A stretch of DNA of 42,987 bases from CAVQZC01 sp963718315 (lineage in GTDB: Bacteria; Actinomycetota; Thermoleophilia; Gaiellales; JAICJC01), in NCBI GenBank assembly GCA_963718315.1, contig CAVQZC010000014.1, positions 1 through 42,987 of the forward strand, read 5' to 3'. Made by a program: the position numbers and the translations under genes. Of the stretch, positions 8,004 to 16,310 are shown piece after piece (the first letter of the stretch is position 1; every line of letters begins with the position of its first letter). The notes under the pieces were generated by a model. It ran no database searches. It was not told the origin of the DNA and saw nothing but the letters and a program-made list of their open reading frames with translations.

Positions 8004-8648
8004 TCAGGTTACCAGTGCATCCGCTATGCCCTGCAGTTCAACCTCCAGCGCGTCGATCTCCGCATCCTGGGTGAAGTCGTCCGTCAGGTTCGGTGCGCGG
8101 AGCAGGCGATCGAGCTTGACCAGGGTTGCCGGGTCGCCCTGCCCCTGTTCCACCCGCGTCGCGATCGAGTCGATCAGCGTCTGGTGGTCTGACAGCGTGT
8201 GTGCCGTGTGCTTCGCGATCGGCCGTCCCGCCCAGTGCCCGCTGACGGCCATCCGTCGCCGCAGGCCTGTGGCCAGCTTCCGGCGGTATGCCGGCGTGTC
8301 GATGGACCGGGCCCGCTTCGCCACCAGGCGGCTGGTTCGGTCGTCGTGGCGGTCGTACGGGTAGCGGTGCAGGATGAACTCGTCGGCGCAGCGGCGGATG
8401 CCGTCGTTCGCTGCGATGTACAGGTACGTCATGAACGCCGCGCCGCCGAGGGAGGCGATTGCGACCAGTCCGGCAAACACCCGGTAGTGCCCGCTCGCCG
8501 CGACGGCGCCAGACACGACGGCTGCCGTTAGCAGCCCGAGCACCCGATCTGCCAGCTTTCGCCGTTCGGCGGCGAGGTCGGTGAGATCAAAGCTGCGCCA
8601 CACCCGAGGGAGTATGTCGCGGGTGAGGGGCGCCCACGCGCCCCTCAC
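8004..8648 (-). CDS. Hypothetical membrane protein (two TM, helical cytoplasmic tail)
   Basis: This 214-residue protein has two adjacent membrane segments at about 35-50 (VLGLLTAAVVSGAVAAS) and 57-77 (VFAGLVAIASLGGAAFMTYL). A long charged helical region follows, with HRYPYDRHDDRTSRLVAKRA and DAEIDALEVELQGIADALV. I recognise no family. It sits between the permease (15 nt upstream) and the aminotransferase (5 nt downstream) on the same strand and is very likely in that operon. The frame is intact, which marks where the indel-rich left block ends. Confidence 0.7.
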   Translation of the reverse strand: MRGAWAPLTRDILPRVWRSFDLTDLAAERRKLADRVLGLLTAAVVSGAVAASGHYRVFAGLVAIASLGGAAFMTYLYIAANDGIRRCADEFILHRYPYDRHDDRTSRLVAKRARSIDTPAYRRKLATGLRRRMAVSGHWAGRPIAKHTAHTLSDHQTLIDSIATRVEQGQGDPATLVKLDRLLRAPNLTDDFTQDAEIDALEVELQGIADALVT

Positions 8649-8663
8649 CCGGATACACGTGGG

Positions 8664-10226
8664 TCAGTCGCCGGCGGCGAGGGCGAGATCCTCGTTGCCC
8701 TCGATCGGCTGGGTGACCATGTCGGCGCGCGTCGGGGCGCCGAGCCAGTAGAAGATGACGCCGGCGACCATCGTCACACCGATGGCCACGAGCGAGATCG
8801 TCTCGTACTTCAGCCGAGACACGTTCGACGGCAGATCGCCGTCGTTCAGGATGTGACCGCTGAAGATCGCGTGCGGGCTGTAGTCAAGGAAGCCCGGGAA
8901 GATCGCGACCAGCGTGGCGAACACCGCCCAGAACGTCGTCAGTCCTGCGCAGACGTACACCCCGGTCATGCCGCCGGGCACCTTGTAGGGCCGGTGGACG
9001 TCGGGGTGCTTGCGACGCAGGATTGCCAGCGTCGGGAAGATCACGATGTAGGAGATGGTCGTGAAGGTCAGCACCACGCCGATCATCACGTTGAATGCGT
9101 CGGCGGCGCTGCCAGAGGTCAGCTCCGACGCGATGACGAACACGATCGTCGAGAACACGCCGGACAGGAAGTTGACCCGCACCGGGGTTCCCAGCTTGGC
9201 CGAGAACTGGCCCAGGAACCGCGGGCCGGCACCGTCGTAGGACGCAACGGCCTGGCTCCGGTCGGAGCCCATCAGCCACGTGCAGGCGCTGGAGACGACG
9301 GCCATCAGGAACCCAAACACCACCAGGTCGAGCAGCACGTTGGCGGCGCCGCCGTAGACCCCGTTGAACACGGTCGAGACGGCGTCCAGGAACGCCGACA
9401 CGCCCTTGCCCTGGATCTGATCCGGCGGGACGACCGAGATGATCGCGAGGATCGGCAGGCCGTACAGCAGGATCGAGGTGATGCAGGCACGGAGCACGGT
9501 GAACGGCACGTCCTTCTGTGCGTCCTTCATCTCGTCGCCCGCTGCGTTCGGGAGCTCGAAGCCCACGTAGTTGAAGAAGAGCAGCGGGGTCAGGGCGATG
9601 AAGCTGCCCCAGGTCGGCGAGAACTTGCCGGCGGCCGGGAAGTGCAGTCCGTGCTTGAACGCGTAGATGATGGTCGTGACCGCGAACACCGAGATCACGA
9701 TGATCCGGCACCACGCGCCGATGGTCGGGATCCACTTGCCGATGCCGAACGACAGAATCGCCGAGTAGACCGAGAACCAGATGTAGATGATGCCCACGGC
9801 GTAGTACGGGATGCTGTTGTTCGAGAAGTTCCACCAGTAGCTCTGGATTGCGGCGCAGGCCAGCAGGGCCAGCGTCGCCCCGATCCAGATCGGGTTCGAG
9901 AACCAGTAGAAGATGGCGTTGATGGCCGCCGTCAGGCGGCCGTACGCCATCCTCGTCCACACGTACTGCCCGCCCTCCTCGGTGAACGCCGATCCAAGCT
10001 CGGCCGTGAGGAGCGCGTAGGGGACGAAGAAGACCACAGCGAGAATCAGCAACCACAGGAATCCCTGGGCGCCGTTCTGGGCAACCTGGCCCAGAGTATC
10101 CACACCGACGATGGTGCAGATCAGGAAGAAGTAGATGTCGAAGCGATTGAAGTGCTTCTGGAGCTTGGCCTTTTCCTCGAGCGCTGCGGACGTCGTCTGC
10201 TCGACGAACTGATCCGATGCAGCCAT
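8664..10226 (-). CDS. APC-superfamily amino acid permease (AGT/GadC-like)
   Basis: This 520-residue protein has about 12 membrane segments. The N-terminal FNRFDIYFFLICTIVGVDTL (TM1), EEGGQYVWTRMAYGR and TPLLFFNYVGFELPNAAGDE (TM6 region) are typical of the APC family, with closest resemblance to glutamate:GABA/amino-acid antiporters. The C-terminal tail is acidic. ATG 10226 follows AAGGAGGG at 5 nt; the upstream in-frame GTG 10230-10232 has no room for a ribosome site. It leads the operon with the two-TM protein and the aminotransferase, and a MarR-type gene lies just upstream on the same strand. Import of an amino acid, GABA or polyamine for transamination is the likely role. Confidence 0.85.
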   Translation of the reverse strand: MAASDQFVEQTTSAALEEKAKLQKHFNRFDIYFFLICTIVGVDTLGQVAQNGAQGFLWLLILAVVFFVPYALLTAELGSAFTEEGGQYVWTRMAYGRLTAAINAIFYWFSNPIWIGATLALLACAAIQSYWWNFSNNSIPYYAVGIIYIWFSVYSAILSFGIGKWIPTIGAWCRIIVISVFAVTTIIYAFKHGLHFPAAGKFSPTWGSFIALTPLLFFNYVGFELPNAAGDEMKDAQKDVPFTVLRACITSILLYGLPILAIISVVPPDQIQGKGVSAFLDAVSTVFNGVYGGAANVLLDLVVFGFLMAVVSSACTWLMGSDRSQAVASYDGAGPRFLGQFSAKLGTPVRVNFLSGVFSTIVFVIASELTSGSAADAFNVMIGVVLTFTTISYIVIFPTLAILRRKHPDVHRPYKVPGGMTGVYVCAGLTTFWAVFATLVAIFPGFLDYSPHAIFSGHILNDGDLPSNVSRLKYETISLVAIGVTMVAGVIFYWLGAPTRADMVTQPIEGNEDLALAAGD

Positions 10227-10375
10227 ACTCACCCTCCTTCACGGGTCGTGGCGTAAATGTCCGGGCCGTGGGGAGCCGGACCGCACAAGTATGGAGCATT
10301 ACGCGCCACTTGCATAGGGGCGCGGAGGGCCGTGCTTTCGGCGGCTGCGGGCCGAGGCGAAAGGTCCGCGGTAGA
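10227..10375. other. Gap between MarR gene and permease; possible operator
   Basis: The 149-nt gap contains CAAGT and ACTTG as inverted half-sites 17 nt apart at about 10285-10311. This is weak evidence for a regulator site upstream of the permease. No gene is seen. Confidence 0.25.
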
Positions 10376-10861
10376 TCAGCCGGCGGCGTCGAGCGTGAGG
10401 GCGACGAGTGCCGCCCCGCCAAGCTCACGGGCACTGCTCTCGATGCCGCTCAGGCGGCGGCCGATCTCGAGCTCGAGGCGCTCGGTTGCCCGCGCTGCGA
10501 GCATCCGGCCCTCGTCGGTCAGGCAGGTGCGACCGTGGGCGCCGCCGCGGGTGGCGTAGCCGTAGCGAGCCAGCCGGAGAGCGATCTGCTTCGCCTGGCT
10601 GGTGCTGGCAGCGATGCGATCGGCCAGCTCACGGGTGGTGACCGGTTGGCCGGGAGCGTCGTCGCTGAGCAGGATCAACGCGTAGAGCTCCATGGGCCGG
10701 AGCCCGACACCGCGGGCGACCTCGAGCACCGCGCGGTCGAGAGAGCGAAGGAGCCGCAGCCCCGCAGGCACACCGGTGGGCGCGTCCGGTGCAGCGGGAG
10801 GGGGATCGGTGACAAGCGCGAGCCTGGCGGCGCTGCGGCTGGGGGAGTGAGTCACGCCCAT
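10376..10861 (-). CDS. MarR-family transcriptional regulator
   Basis: The 161 residues from ATG 10861 contain a winged helix-turn-helix: LRPMELYALILLSDD, then PVTTRELADRIAASTSQAKQ as the recognition region, then ARYGYATRGGAHGRTCLTDE, where the wing ends in the MarR-type LTDEG. A C-terminal helix, ATERLELEIGRRLSGIESSA, is for dimerisation. An in-frame ATG at 10873 is an alternative start. It is on the same strand as the permease, 149 nt upstream, so it probably regulates that operon. The ligand is unknown. Confidence 0.75.
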   Translation of the reverse strand: MGVTHSPSRSAARLALVTDPPPAAPDAPTGVPAGLRLLRSLDRAVLEVARGVGLRPMELYALILLSDDAPGQPVTTRELADRIAASTSQAKQIALRLARYGYATRGGAHGRTCLTDEGRMLAARATERLELEIGRRLSGIESSARELGGAALVALTLDAAG

Positions 10862-10939
10862 GCCAGGGATCATCCTGGACGCGTGGCCGCAGCGCATTCC
10901 TCGATTTGCGGTATTTGACTCCCCGGTTAGTGGTCGATC

Positions 10940-11283
10940 GGTTAACGACGAACCAGCCGACCTGCGGGTTTGACCGGCTGCGACGGCCTGGTTCAGGTGA
11001 ATGTCGAAGGTGCCGGCAGCGACCTTCGGCACGGCGGACTTGACGAACGCCGGTCCGGCCACGTTCTGCATCACGGCAAGCACGACGCTCGATGCGGTCA
11101 GTGCCCCGGCACGCTGACCGTGACCTTGCTGACGCCGGCCACGATTGCCGCCACGCCGCTGCGCGAGAAGTCAGACCGGCCGACCACGCGGAGTCCCGCC
11201 CCGCCGCCGGTGTTGGTCGCGTTGACGCCGGTCCCGGTTGCGCTGGTGCTGGTGCCGCGCAACCCGTCTCCCGTCGAGCTAGG
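10940..11283 (-). pseudogene. Remnant: C-terminal part of a repeat-rich secreted protein ending in a 'WFVVN' domain
   Basis: Read leftward, one frame gives GLRGTSTSATGTGVNATNTG, GLRVVGRSDFSRSGVAAIVA and GVSKVTVSVPG, then a stop. Shifting frame at a G-run gives LTASSVVLAVMQNVAGPAF, VKSAVPKVAAGTFDIHLNQA, and, in a third frame, QVGWFVVN. This is the ending of secreted actinobacterial proteins built of short GTG-rich repeats (SFSRSG...VPG...VLA...AGTF.I.LN...AWFVVN). The N-terminus is missing, there are at least two slips, and no stop follows WFVVN. It is therefore a truncated, decaying gene. It lies upstream of the MarR gene and cannot be its coding leader. Confidence 0.65.
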
Positions 11284-11336
11284 CCTTGGCGTCCGGTTTC
11301 AAACGCTCAGCGCCCGTACACTTTGGGTGGCAGGCA

Positions 11337-12233
11337 ATGCGGGCACTCCGTGCATCCCTCGCGATCCCGGCCGTTGCGCTGGCGGTGAGCGCCGGCTGCA
11401 CCGGTGGCAGCACAGCGCCGCCGTCCCAGCCGCCGACCTCAGAGCCGCTTGCGCCGACCACCCGGACAGCCCCCGAGACGCGGCCGCCGGCCGCGCCGAA
11501 GCGGATCATCGTTGTCTTCATGGAGAACGAGTTCGCAGGCCACATCGTGGGCGAGCCGTGCTGCCCGTACGAGACGCTGCTCGCCCGCCGCGGCGTCGAC
11601 TTCACGCACTACTACGGCGTCGCCTATCCGTCGCGCCCGAACTACCTCGCGTTCGCGGGCGGCAGCACCTTCGGCCAGGCGGGCAACGACAATCCGCTGC
11701 CCACGGTGCGGGCCGACAACCTGTTTCACCAGCTCTCCGCCGCCGGGATCCCGTGGAAGGCGTGGGCCGAGTCGTACCCGGGTGGCTCCGGCCGGTGCTA
11801 CCTGGGGGCGGCCGCCCCCGAGTACGCGATGCGGCATGTTGCCCCGCTGATGTTCACCGACATCGCGTCCACCCGCCTGTGCGCCAACGTCGTGCCGCAC
11901 GAGCCCGCGCGGCTACCCCGTTTCCTGTGGGTTGCGCCGAACATGTGCAATGACGACCACGACTGCCCGCCGGAGGCGGGAGACCGCTGGCTACGCGCGC
12001 ACGTACCGAGGTGGCTCGGCCAGGGCGCGGAGGTCTTCGTCACCTTCGACACCGGGAACCCCGACACCAGCCACGGCGGCGGTCGCGTGTACGCCGTGCT
12101 GATCGGCCGCGCCCGCGGGCATCGGCTGGACACGGCGCTGCTCACCCACTACGGCGCCCTGGCCGGGATCGAGCGGGCGTTCCATCTGCCACTGCTGGGG
12201 GCGGCGCGGGGAGCCCGGCCGGTTCCGTTCTAG
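11337..12233 (+). CDS. Secreted lipoprotein phosphoesterase (acid phosphatase / phospholipase C-like)
   Basis: The 298-residue protein has a lipoprotein signal peptide (MRALRASLAIPAVALAVSAGC, lipobox AVSAGC) and a Pro/Thr-rich linker. Its domain opens RIIVVFMENEFAGHIVG, the MEN-type start of bacterial phosphoesterases. It continues FTHYYGVAYPSRPNYLAFAG, where the nucleophile/metal region YPSxPNY is conserved. VFVTFDTGNPD near residue 235 takes the place of the family's Asp-rich metal motif. The alkaline-phosphatase superfamily (phosphoesterase PF04185) is the closest fit. The in-frame upstream extension from 11286 would hide the signal peptide, so ATG 11337 is preferred. Its stop overlaps the convergent lipoprotein gene by 4 bp. 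Confidence 0.75.
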   Translation: MRALRASLAIPAVALAVSAGCTGGSTAPPSQPPTSEPLAPTTRTAPETRPPAAPKRIIVVFMENEFAGHIVGEPCCPYETLLARRGVDFTHYYGVAYPSRPNYLAFAGGSTFGQAGNDNPLPTVRADNLFHQLSAAGIPWKAWAESYPGGSGRCYLGAAAPEYAMRHVAPLMFTDIASTRLCANVVPHEPARLPRFLWVAPNMCNDDHDCPPEAGDRWLRAHVPRWLGQGAEVFVTFDTGNPDTSHGGGRVYAVLIGRARGHRLDTALLTHYGALAGIERAFHLPLLGAARGARPVPF

Positions 12234-12649
12234 ATTCCGGCGGAACGGTCGATGGTCAAGACGTCCGCTCTGTCGGGCGGGTAGTTGGCCATGCACGGCG
12301 TCAGGGTGACGTCGATCTGGACGCGGTCGACGAGTCCGGTGACGTGGATGTCCGGCAGCTGGTCGGCGTGGGTTCCGATGCAGGCGACGGACTTGCCGGC
12401 ATCGGAGATTCGCTGGAGACGGGCCGCAGCCGAGCACGGCGGGTCGCCCGGCTGGCAGGGGATGGTGCCGATCTTGCCGTCGCGCAGGTAGGCGGCGCAG
12501 TCCTCGGGGTCGGTCCCCGGCGGGCACGTGCCGCCCTTCGGCGTGTTCCAGACCCGCCACAGAGTGAGGTGGCCGTTGGAGGGCTGCGGTGTGGAGGACG
12601 AGCCGTAGCAGCCGGCGCAGATCCCCGCGGTCAGGATGAGCAGGAGCAT
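12230..12649 (-). CDS. Small Cys-rich lipoprotein, hypothetical
   Basis: The 139-residue protein begins MLLLILTAGICAGC, a short signal peptide with lipobox ICAGC. The mature part is polar with six further Cys (TCPPGTDPEDC, PCQPGDPPC, VACIGTH, LTPCMAN), which suggests disulfides outside the membrane. An in-frame GTG at 12658 adds three residues. No family is recognised. The 4-bp tail overlap with the convergent phosphoesterase and the divergent start of the PLP/VOC gene 63 nt away mark it as a single-gene unit. Confidence 0.65.
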   Translation of the reverse strand: MLLLILTAGICAGCYGSSSTPQPSNGHLTLWRVWNTPKGGTCPPGTDPEDCAAYLRDGKIGTIPCQPGDPPCSAAARLQRISDAGKSVACIGTHADQLPDIHVTGLVDRVQIDVTLTPCMANYPPDRADVLTIDRSAGI

Positions 12650-12712
12650 GAATCGCACCGCACGAGCATACGTCAGGCTTCACACCGTCATCGCAGGCGT
12701 TTAGGCTGAATC

Positions 12713-14578
12713 ATGGACTCCGCCGCCCAGCCCTCCGTGCGCCGCGTCGACGGGCGGTTGATGGTCGAGGGCGTGCCGGCCGTCGAGCTTGCCGAACGCT
12801 TCGGCACCCCGCTGTACGTGATGTCCGAGGCGCAGCTCCGCGCGAACATCCGGAGCTGGCAGGCGGCGATGGCCGGCGCCTGGGCACACGGGCCGGCGCG
12901 CGTGCTGGTGTCGCTCAAGGCAAACCCGAGCATCGCGCTGCGGCGGATACTGAACGAGGAGGGCGCAGGCTGCGACGTGTTCGGCGCCGCCGAGCTCGAG
13001 ATCGCGCTGCGTGCCGAGGTGGCCCCCGAGCTGATCTCGGTCAACGGGTCGACCAAGTCGGTATCGCTGATCGAGCGGGCGGTGGCAGTCGGTGCGCGCC
13101 TGACGGTCGACAGCCTGGAGGAGCTTGCTGCAGCCGGCCGCGTGGCACGGTCGGCCGGGGCCACGGCCCGGGTTCGCCTGCGCCTGCGCCCGGACATGAC
13201 CGACGTGCACACCACCAGTGAGTTCACGGAGGACGCGCCTTTGGGCGAGGTGGCCGACGCGTACAAGCCGGGCATCCCGCTGGCGGAGCTGCTGGCCGCC
13301 CTGCCCGGGCTCGACCTCGGCGGCGTCACGCTGATCGGGGTGCATGCCCACCTGGGCCGGCACACGGCCGACCCCGAGCCGTTCCGGCTGCACGCCCGGA
13401 GGGTGGGCGGGCTGGCCGGCGAGCTGCACCAGGCGCTCGGGACATGGCTCCCGGAGGAGATCGACCTCGGCGGCGGCTACTCGTTCGCCGGCGATCCCAC
13501 CGGGCGCGGGATCCGCCCGGATCTGGCCCCGGTCTCTCCCGCCGAGTACGCCGACGCGATCGCCTCGGGGCTGGCGGAGGGGCTGGCAGGCGCCGGTATC
13601 GACCCGTCCGGCATCGCGCTGGAGATCGAGCCCGGCCGGGCGGTGTACGGCAGCGCCGGCCTGCATCTGTCGCGCGTGCTGAACGTCAAGCGGCAGTCGG
13701 CGCCGGTGCCCAGAACGTGGGTCGGCTGCGACAGCTCGGAGGTGCTGCTCAGCGACACCACCTGGGAGCACAGCCGCTGGGAGCCGGTCCCTGCCGAACC
13801 TGTCCCGGGGAAGCTGACCGAGGTCGACGTGGTTGGTGTCAGCTGCGGCTTCGACACGATCGCGCCGTCGACGCCGCTGCCCGCCGGAGTGGCGGTCGGC
13901 GACCTGCTCGCGTTCCTGGCGACCGGTGCCTACGAGGAGACGCTGGCCGGGAACTTCAACTCGATGCCGCGTCCGGCCTCGGTGCTCGTCTCGGGCAGCG
14001 AGGCCGAGGTGATCCGGCGCGCCGAGACGCTGAACGACGTCCTCGCACGCGATCGGCTGCCGCGTTCGCTGCGCACCGACCGGCCGCGGGTGCTCGGCGT
14101 TGACCACGTCGCGGTGGCCGTCGGCGACCTCGACCGGTCGCTGGAGTTCTACGTCGGCTTGCTCGGGCTTCGGGTGCGCGACCGGGGGCCGCTCGATCCC
14201 GGTCTCGTCGAGCGGATGACCGGCCTGCCGGACGCCGACGTCGAGTACGCGGACGTCGAGCTGGGCGGGCGCACGCTCGAGCTGTTGCAGTACCGCTCGT
14301 CGCAGCCGCGCGGCACGGCTCCGGCACGGCCGGAGCGGCCAGGCTCGCTGCACATCGCGCTCGAGGTGGAGGACGCGGCACTGGTTCACGACCGCCTGGC
14401 CGGCGCCGGCTTTGCGCCCTTCTCGGCCCCGCAGCTGCTGGAGGAGGACGGCACCGACTGGGCCGGCTCCCTGGTGTTCTACGTCCGCGACCCGGATGGC
14501 GCGCTTCTCGAGATCGTGCAGCGGTCGGCGGTCGCCGGCCGCGTCGTCACGCCGGCTGCTGTGTCCTACAGGCCGTAG
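12713..14578 (+). CDS. Fusion: DAP/ornithine-decarboxylase-type PLP enzyme + C-terminal VOC (glyoxalase-fold) domain
   Basis: This is one uninterrupted 621-residue protein. Residues 1-450 are a fold-type III PLP decarboxylase (LysA/ODC-like). They contain VLVSLKANPSIAL with the Schiff-base Lys69, GVHAHLGR (210-216), EEIDLGGGYSF for PLP phosphate (249-258), EIEPGRAVYG (305-313), GVSCGFDTIA with Cys378, GAYEET (405-410) and FNSMPRPA (415-422). Residues 458-605 are a VOC domain: LGVDHVAVAVGDLDRSLEFY, RTLELLQY, LHIALEVEDA and VRDPDGALLEIVQ. These supply H465, E523, H547 and E600, the usual His/Glu/His/Glu metal set. In LysA the CESxD Cys contacts substrate; here CGFD replaces it. The substrate is therefore uncertain: DAP, ornithine, arginine or a non-standard amino acid. 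ATG 12713 was chosen as the only start before the conserved N-terminus. Confidence 0.85.
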   Translation: MDSAAQPSVRRVDGRLMVEGVPAVELAERFGTPLYVMSEAQLRANIRSWQAAMAGAWAHGPARVLVSLKANPSIALRRILNEEGAGCDVFGAAELEIALRAEVAPELISVNGSTKSVSLIERAVAVGARLTVDSLEELAAAGRVARSAGATARVRLRLRPDMTDVHTTSEFTEDAPLGEVADAYKPGIPLAELLAALPGLDLGGVTLIGVHAHLGRHTADPEPFRLHARRVGGLAGELHQALGTWLPEEIDLGGGYSFAGDPTGRGIRPDLAPVSPAEYADAIASGLAEGLAGAGIDPSGIALEIEPGRAVYGSAGLHLSRVLNVKRQSAPVPRTWVGCDSSEVLLSDTTWEHSRWEPVPAEPVPGKLTEVDVVGVSCGFDTIAPSTPLPAGVAVGDLLAFLATGAYEETLAGNFNSMPRPASVLVSGSEAEVIRRAETLNDVLARDRLPRSLRTDRPRVLGVDHVAVAVGDLDRSLEFYVGLLGLRVRDRGPLDPGLVERMTGLPDADVEYADVELGGRTLELLQYRSSQPRGTAPARPERPGSLHIALEVEDAALVHDRLAGAGFAPFSAPQLLEEDGTDWAGSLVFYVRDPDGALLEIVQRSAVAGRVVTPAAVSYRP

Positions 14579-16185
14579 GCGTAGAGAGTGTCCGAGTTCA
14601 TGTCGGGGATGATCACCTGTCCGTTGTCGACGATCGGCGACCCGTCGGAGATCGACTCGGTCGAGACGAACAGCGGGTTGCCGGTCGCCTCGTCGAACGC
14701 CACTAGGTTGGTGTACGGGTCGGCGTAGACCACCCCGTTGGCGACCGCCGGCGACGAGAACGTCTCGGTCCCGAAGATGTTCGTGAACCACGCCTGGGCG
14801 CCGGTGCCGGCGTTCAGGGCAAGGATGCCGCCGCTGCTCCCGCCGGACGTGTTCAGGAACACCATGTGGTTGTCATAGCTGACCGAGCTGAATGCAGGGC
14901 TCGGATCGTTCGCCCAGATCTTGCTGCCGGTAGTGCCGTTCAGATCCCACAGCTGGTGCCCGGAGGAGCCGTTCGCGACCACGTATACCTCACCATTCGC
15001 GATGTCGGGCGTTCCGGCCGAGGGCCCGCCCAGCGTCGCCTTCTTCCAGTCGATCTTCCCGGTGCCGCGGTTCACCGCATACGCGGTGCCACTGTCGTCG
15101 GTGACGTACACATCGGCCGAGGTCAGCGCCGGCGAGCCGGGAATGCTCGACGAGAGGGCGCGTGTCCAGTTAACGGAGCCGTTGGTCTCGTTGACGGAGT
15201 AGAGAGCCCAGCTGGTGCCGTTGAAGCCCGTGAAGTACACGGTGTTCGAGCTGACCGCGGGGGCGGACTTGACGGTCCCGGACGTCGCGATCGACCACTT
15301 CGTCTTGCCGTTCGACGCGTTGAGGGCGAACAGAGAGCCGCCGTCGCCGACAAACACCATGTTCCCGTCAACCGCGGGAGCGGAACCGGCATCGCTGCCG
15401 GGAGTCACCATCCACTTCTGCGCGCCGGTGCCGGCGTTGATCGCATAAATGTCACCGCTGACGTCGCCGATGTACACGATCCCATTGGCCTCGACCGCGC
15501 CCTCGGGGGTGCCCGCCAGGGTGAAAGCCCAATGCCTGACCATCGAGGCGACGTTGGCGGTGGACAGCGTGTTCTCGGCTCCGTCGTTGCCGCTGCCCGA
15601 GACGTCGTGGCGGCCGTACGCCCAGTCGGTCTCGATGAGGAAGCGGATCGGGAACGAGAACGCACCGGAGAGCGCCACCAGGTCGTGCGGGCCGAAGGGT
15701 GCGTTCGGCACGGTGAAGTCGAGCGCCTGGAACCCGCCCTGAGCGTTGGTGCGGCCGGCGGCAACCTGGGTCCCGTCGAACTGCAGGACGACGTCGGCGT
15801 TGGGTGGGAAGCCAGAGCCGCTAGCCGCAACCGGCTCGCCCGGCCCCGCGTACGACGGCGATGTAACCAGGCCGGTGGTCACCTGGAACGGCTGCGGGGT
15901 CTCGGTGCTCCCCGACCTGGTAGTCACGGTCACCGTTCCCGTGACGGCGGTCGCGGGGACGATCGCCCGCACCTTGCCGGCGGTGAGGACGGTGAACGTC
16001 GCCGACTGGCCGGCGAACCTGACCAGCGTCGTGTTCAGCAGGTGGTGCCCATTGATCATCACCACGGTGCCGGCCGGCCCAGAGGTAGGGGACAGCGATG
16101 TGATCGAAGGCGTCGCCGCCGCCGCGGCCGACGGCCATGCCATGGCTGCCACGGCCATGGCCATCAATGCTGCGAACCGGCCCAT
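14566..16185 (-). CDS. Secreted IPT/TIG + PQQ-type beta-propeller protein
   Basis: The 539-residue protein has a cleavable signal peptide (MGRFAALMAMAVAAMAWPSA, then AAAAATPS). Residues 27-105 form an IPT/TIG domain (SITSLSPTSGPAGTVVMING). Residues 106-195 are a second Ig-like unit (GPGEPVAASGSGFPPNADVV). From about 205 on there are repeats of the type V.IGDVSGDIYAINAGTGAQKW, VGDGGSLFALNASNGKTKWS and YAVNRGTGKIDW, that is, a BamB/PQQ-like propeller without obvious enzyme residues. A binding or scaffolding role outside the cell is likely. Its 3' end overlaps the convergent PLP/VOC gene by 13 bp. Confidence 0.8.
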   Translation of the reverse strand: MGRFAALMAMAVAAMAWPSAAAAATPSITSLSPTSGPAGTVVMINGHHLLNTTLVRFAGQSATFTVLTAGKVRAIVPATAVTGTVTVTTRSGSTETPQPFQVTTGLVTSPSYAGPGEPVAASGSGFPPNADVVLQFDGTQVAAGRTNAQGGFQALDFTVPNAPFGPHDLVALSGAFSFPIRFLIETDWAYGRHDVSGSGNDGAENTLSTANVASMVRHWAFTLAGTPEGAVEANGIVYIGDVSGDIYAINAGTGAQKWMVTPGSDAGSAPAVDGNMVFVGDGGSLFALNASNGKTKWSIATSGTVKSAPAVSSNTVYFTGFNGTSWALYSVNETNGSVNWTRALSSSIPGSPALTSADVYVTDDSGTAYAVNRGTGKIDWKKATLGGPSAGTPDIANGEVYVVANGSSGHQLWDLNGTTGSKIWANDPSPAFSSVSYDNHMVFLNTSGGSSGGILALNAGTGAQAWFTNIFGTETFSSPAVANGVVYADPYTNLVAFDEATGNPLFVSTESISDGSPIVDNGQVIIPDMNSDTLYAYGL

Positions 16186-16232
16186 CCCCGAACCCCCTCG
16201 GTCTGGTCAGCGTCAGGGCGAACGTATCAGGA

Positions 16233-16250
16233 GTTGCGAGTCTGCGCAAC
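16233..16250. promoter_or_regulatory. Perfect inverted repeat GTTGCG-N6-CGCAAC between divergent genes
   Basis: The 6-bp arms with a 6-nt spacer lie in the 125-nt gap between the propeller gene (minus) and the DUF1877 gene (plus). It is a candidate operator or leader hairpin; no regulator is assigned. Confidence 0.35.
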
Positions 16251-16310
16251 GAAGATGCCCGAGACTCTTGAGAGCTCGGCCCGTGTGTCCGATACCCCCT
16301 GGGAACCGCA

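Noticed and set aside
8853..10256. A long plus-strand open frame opposite the APC permease
   Set aside because: Its translation is Arg/Asp/His-rich low complexity, while the minus strand gives clear membrane segments.
12701..14791. A very long open frame on the minus strand opposite the PLP/VOC gene
   Set aside because: It is Arg/Gly/His-rich with no domain and is explained by GC-rich codons of the real gene; high-GC DNA produces such frames.
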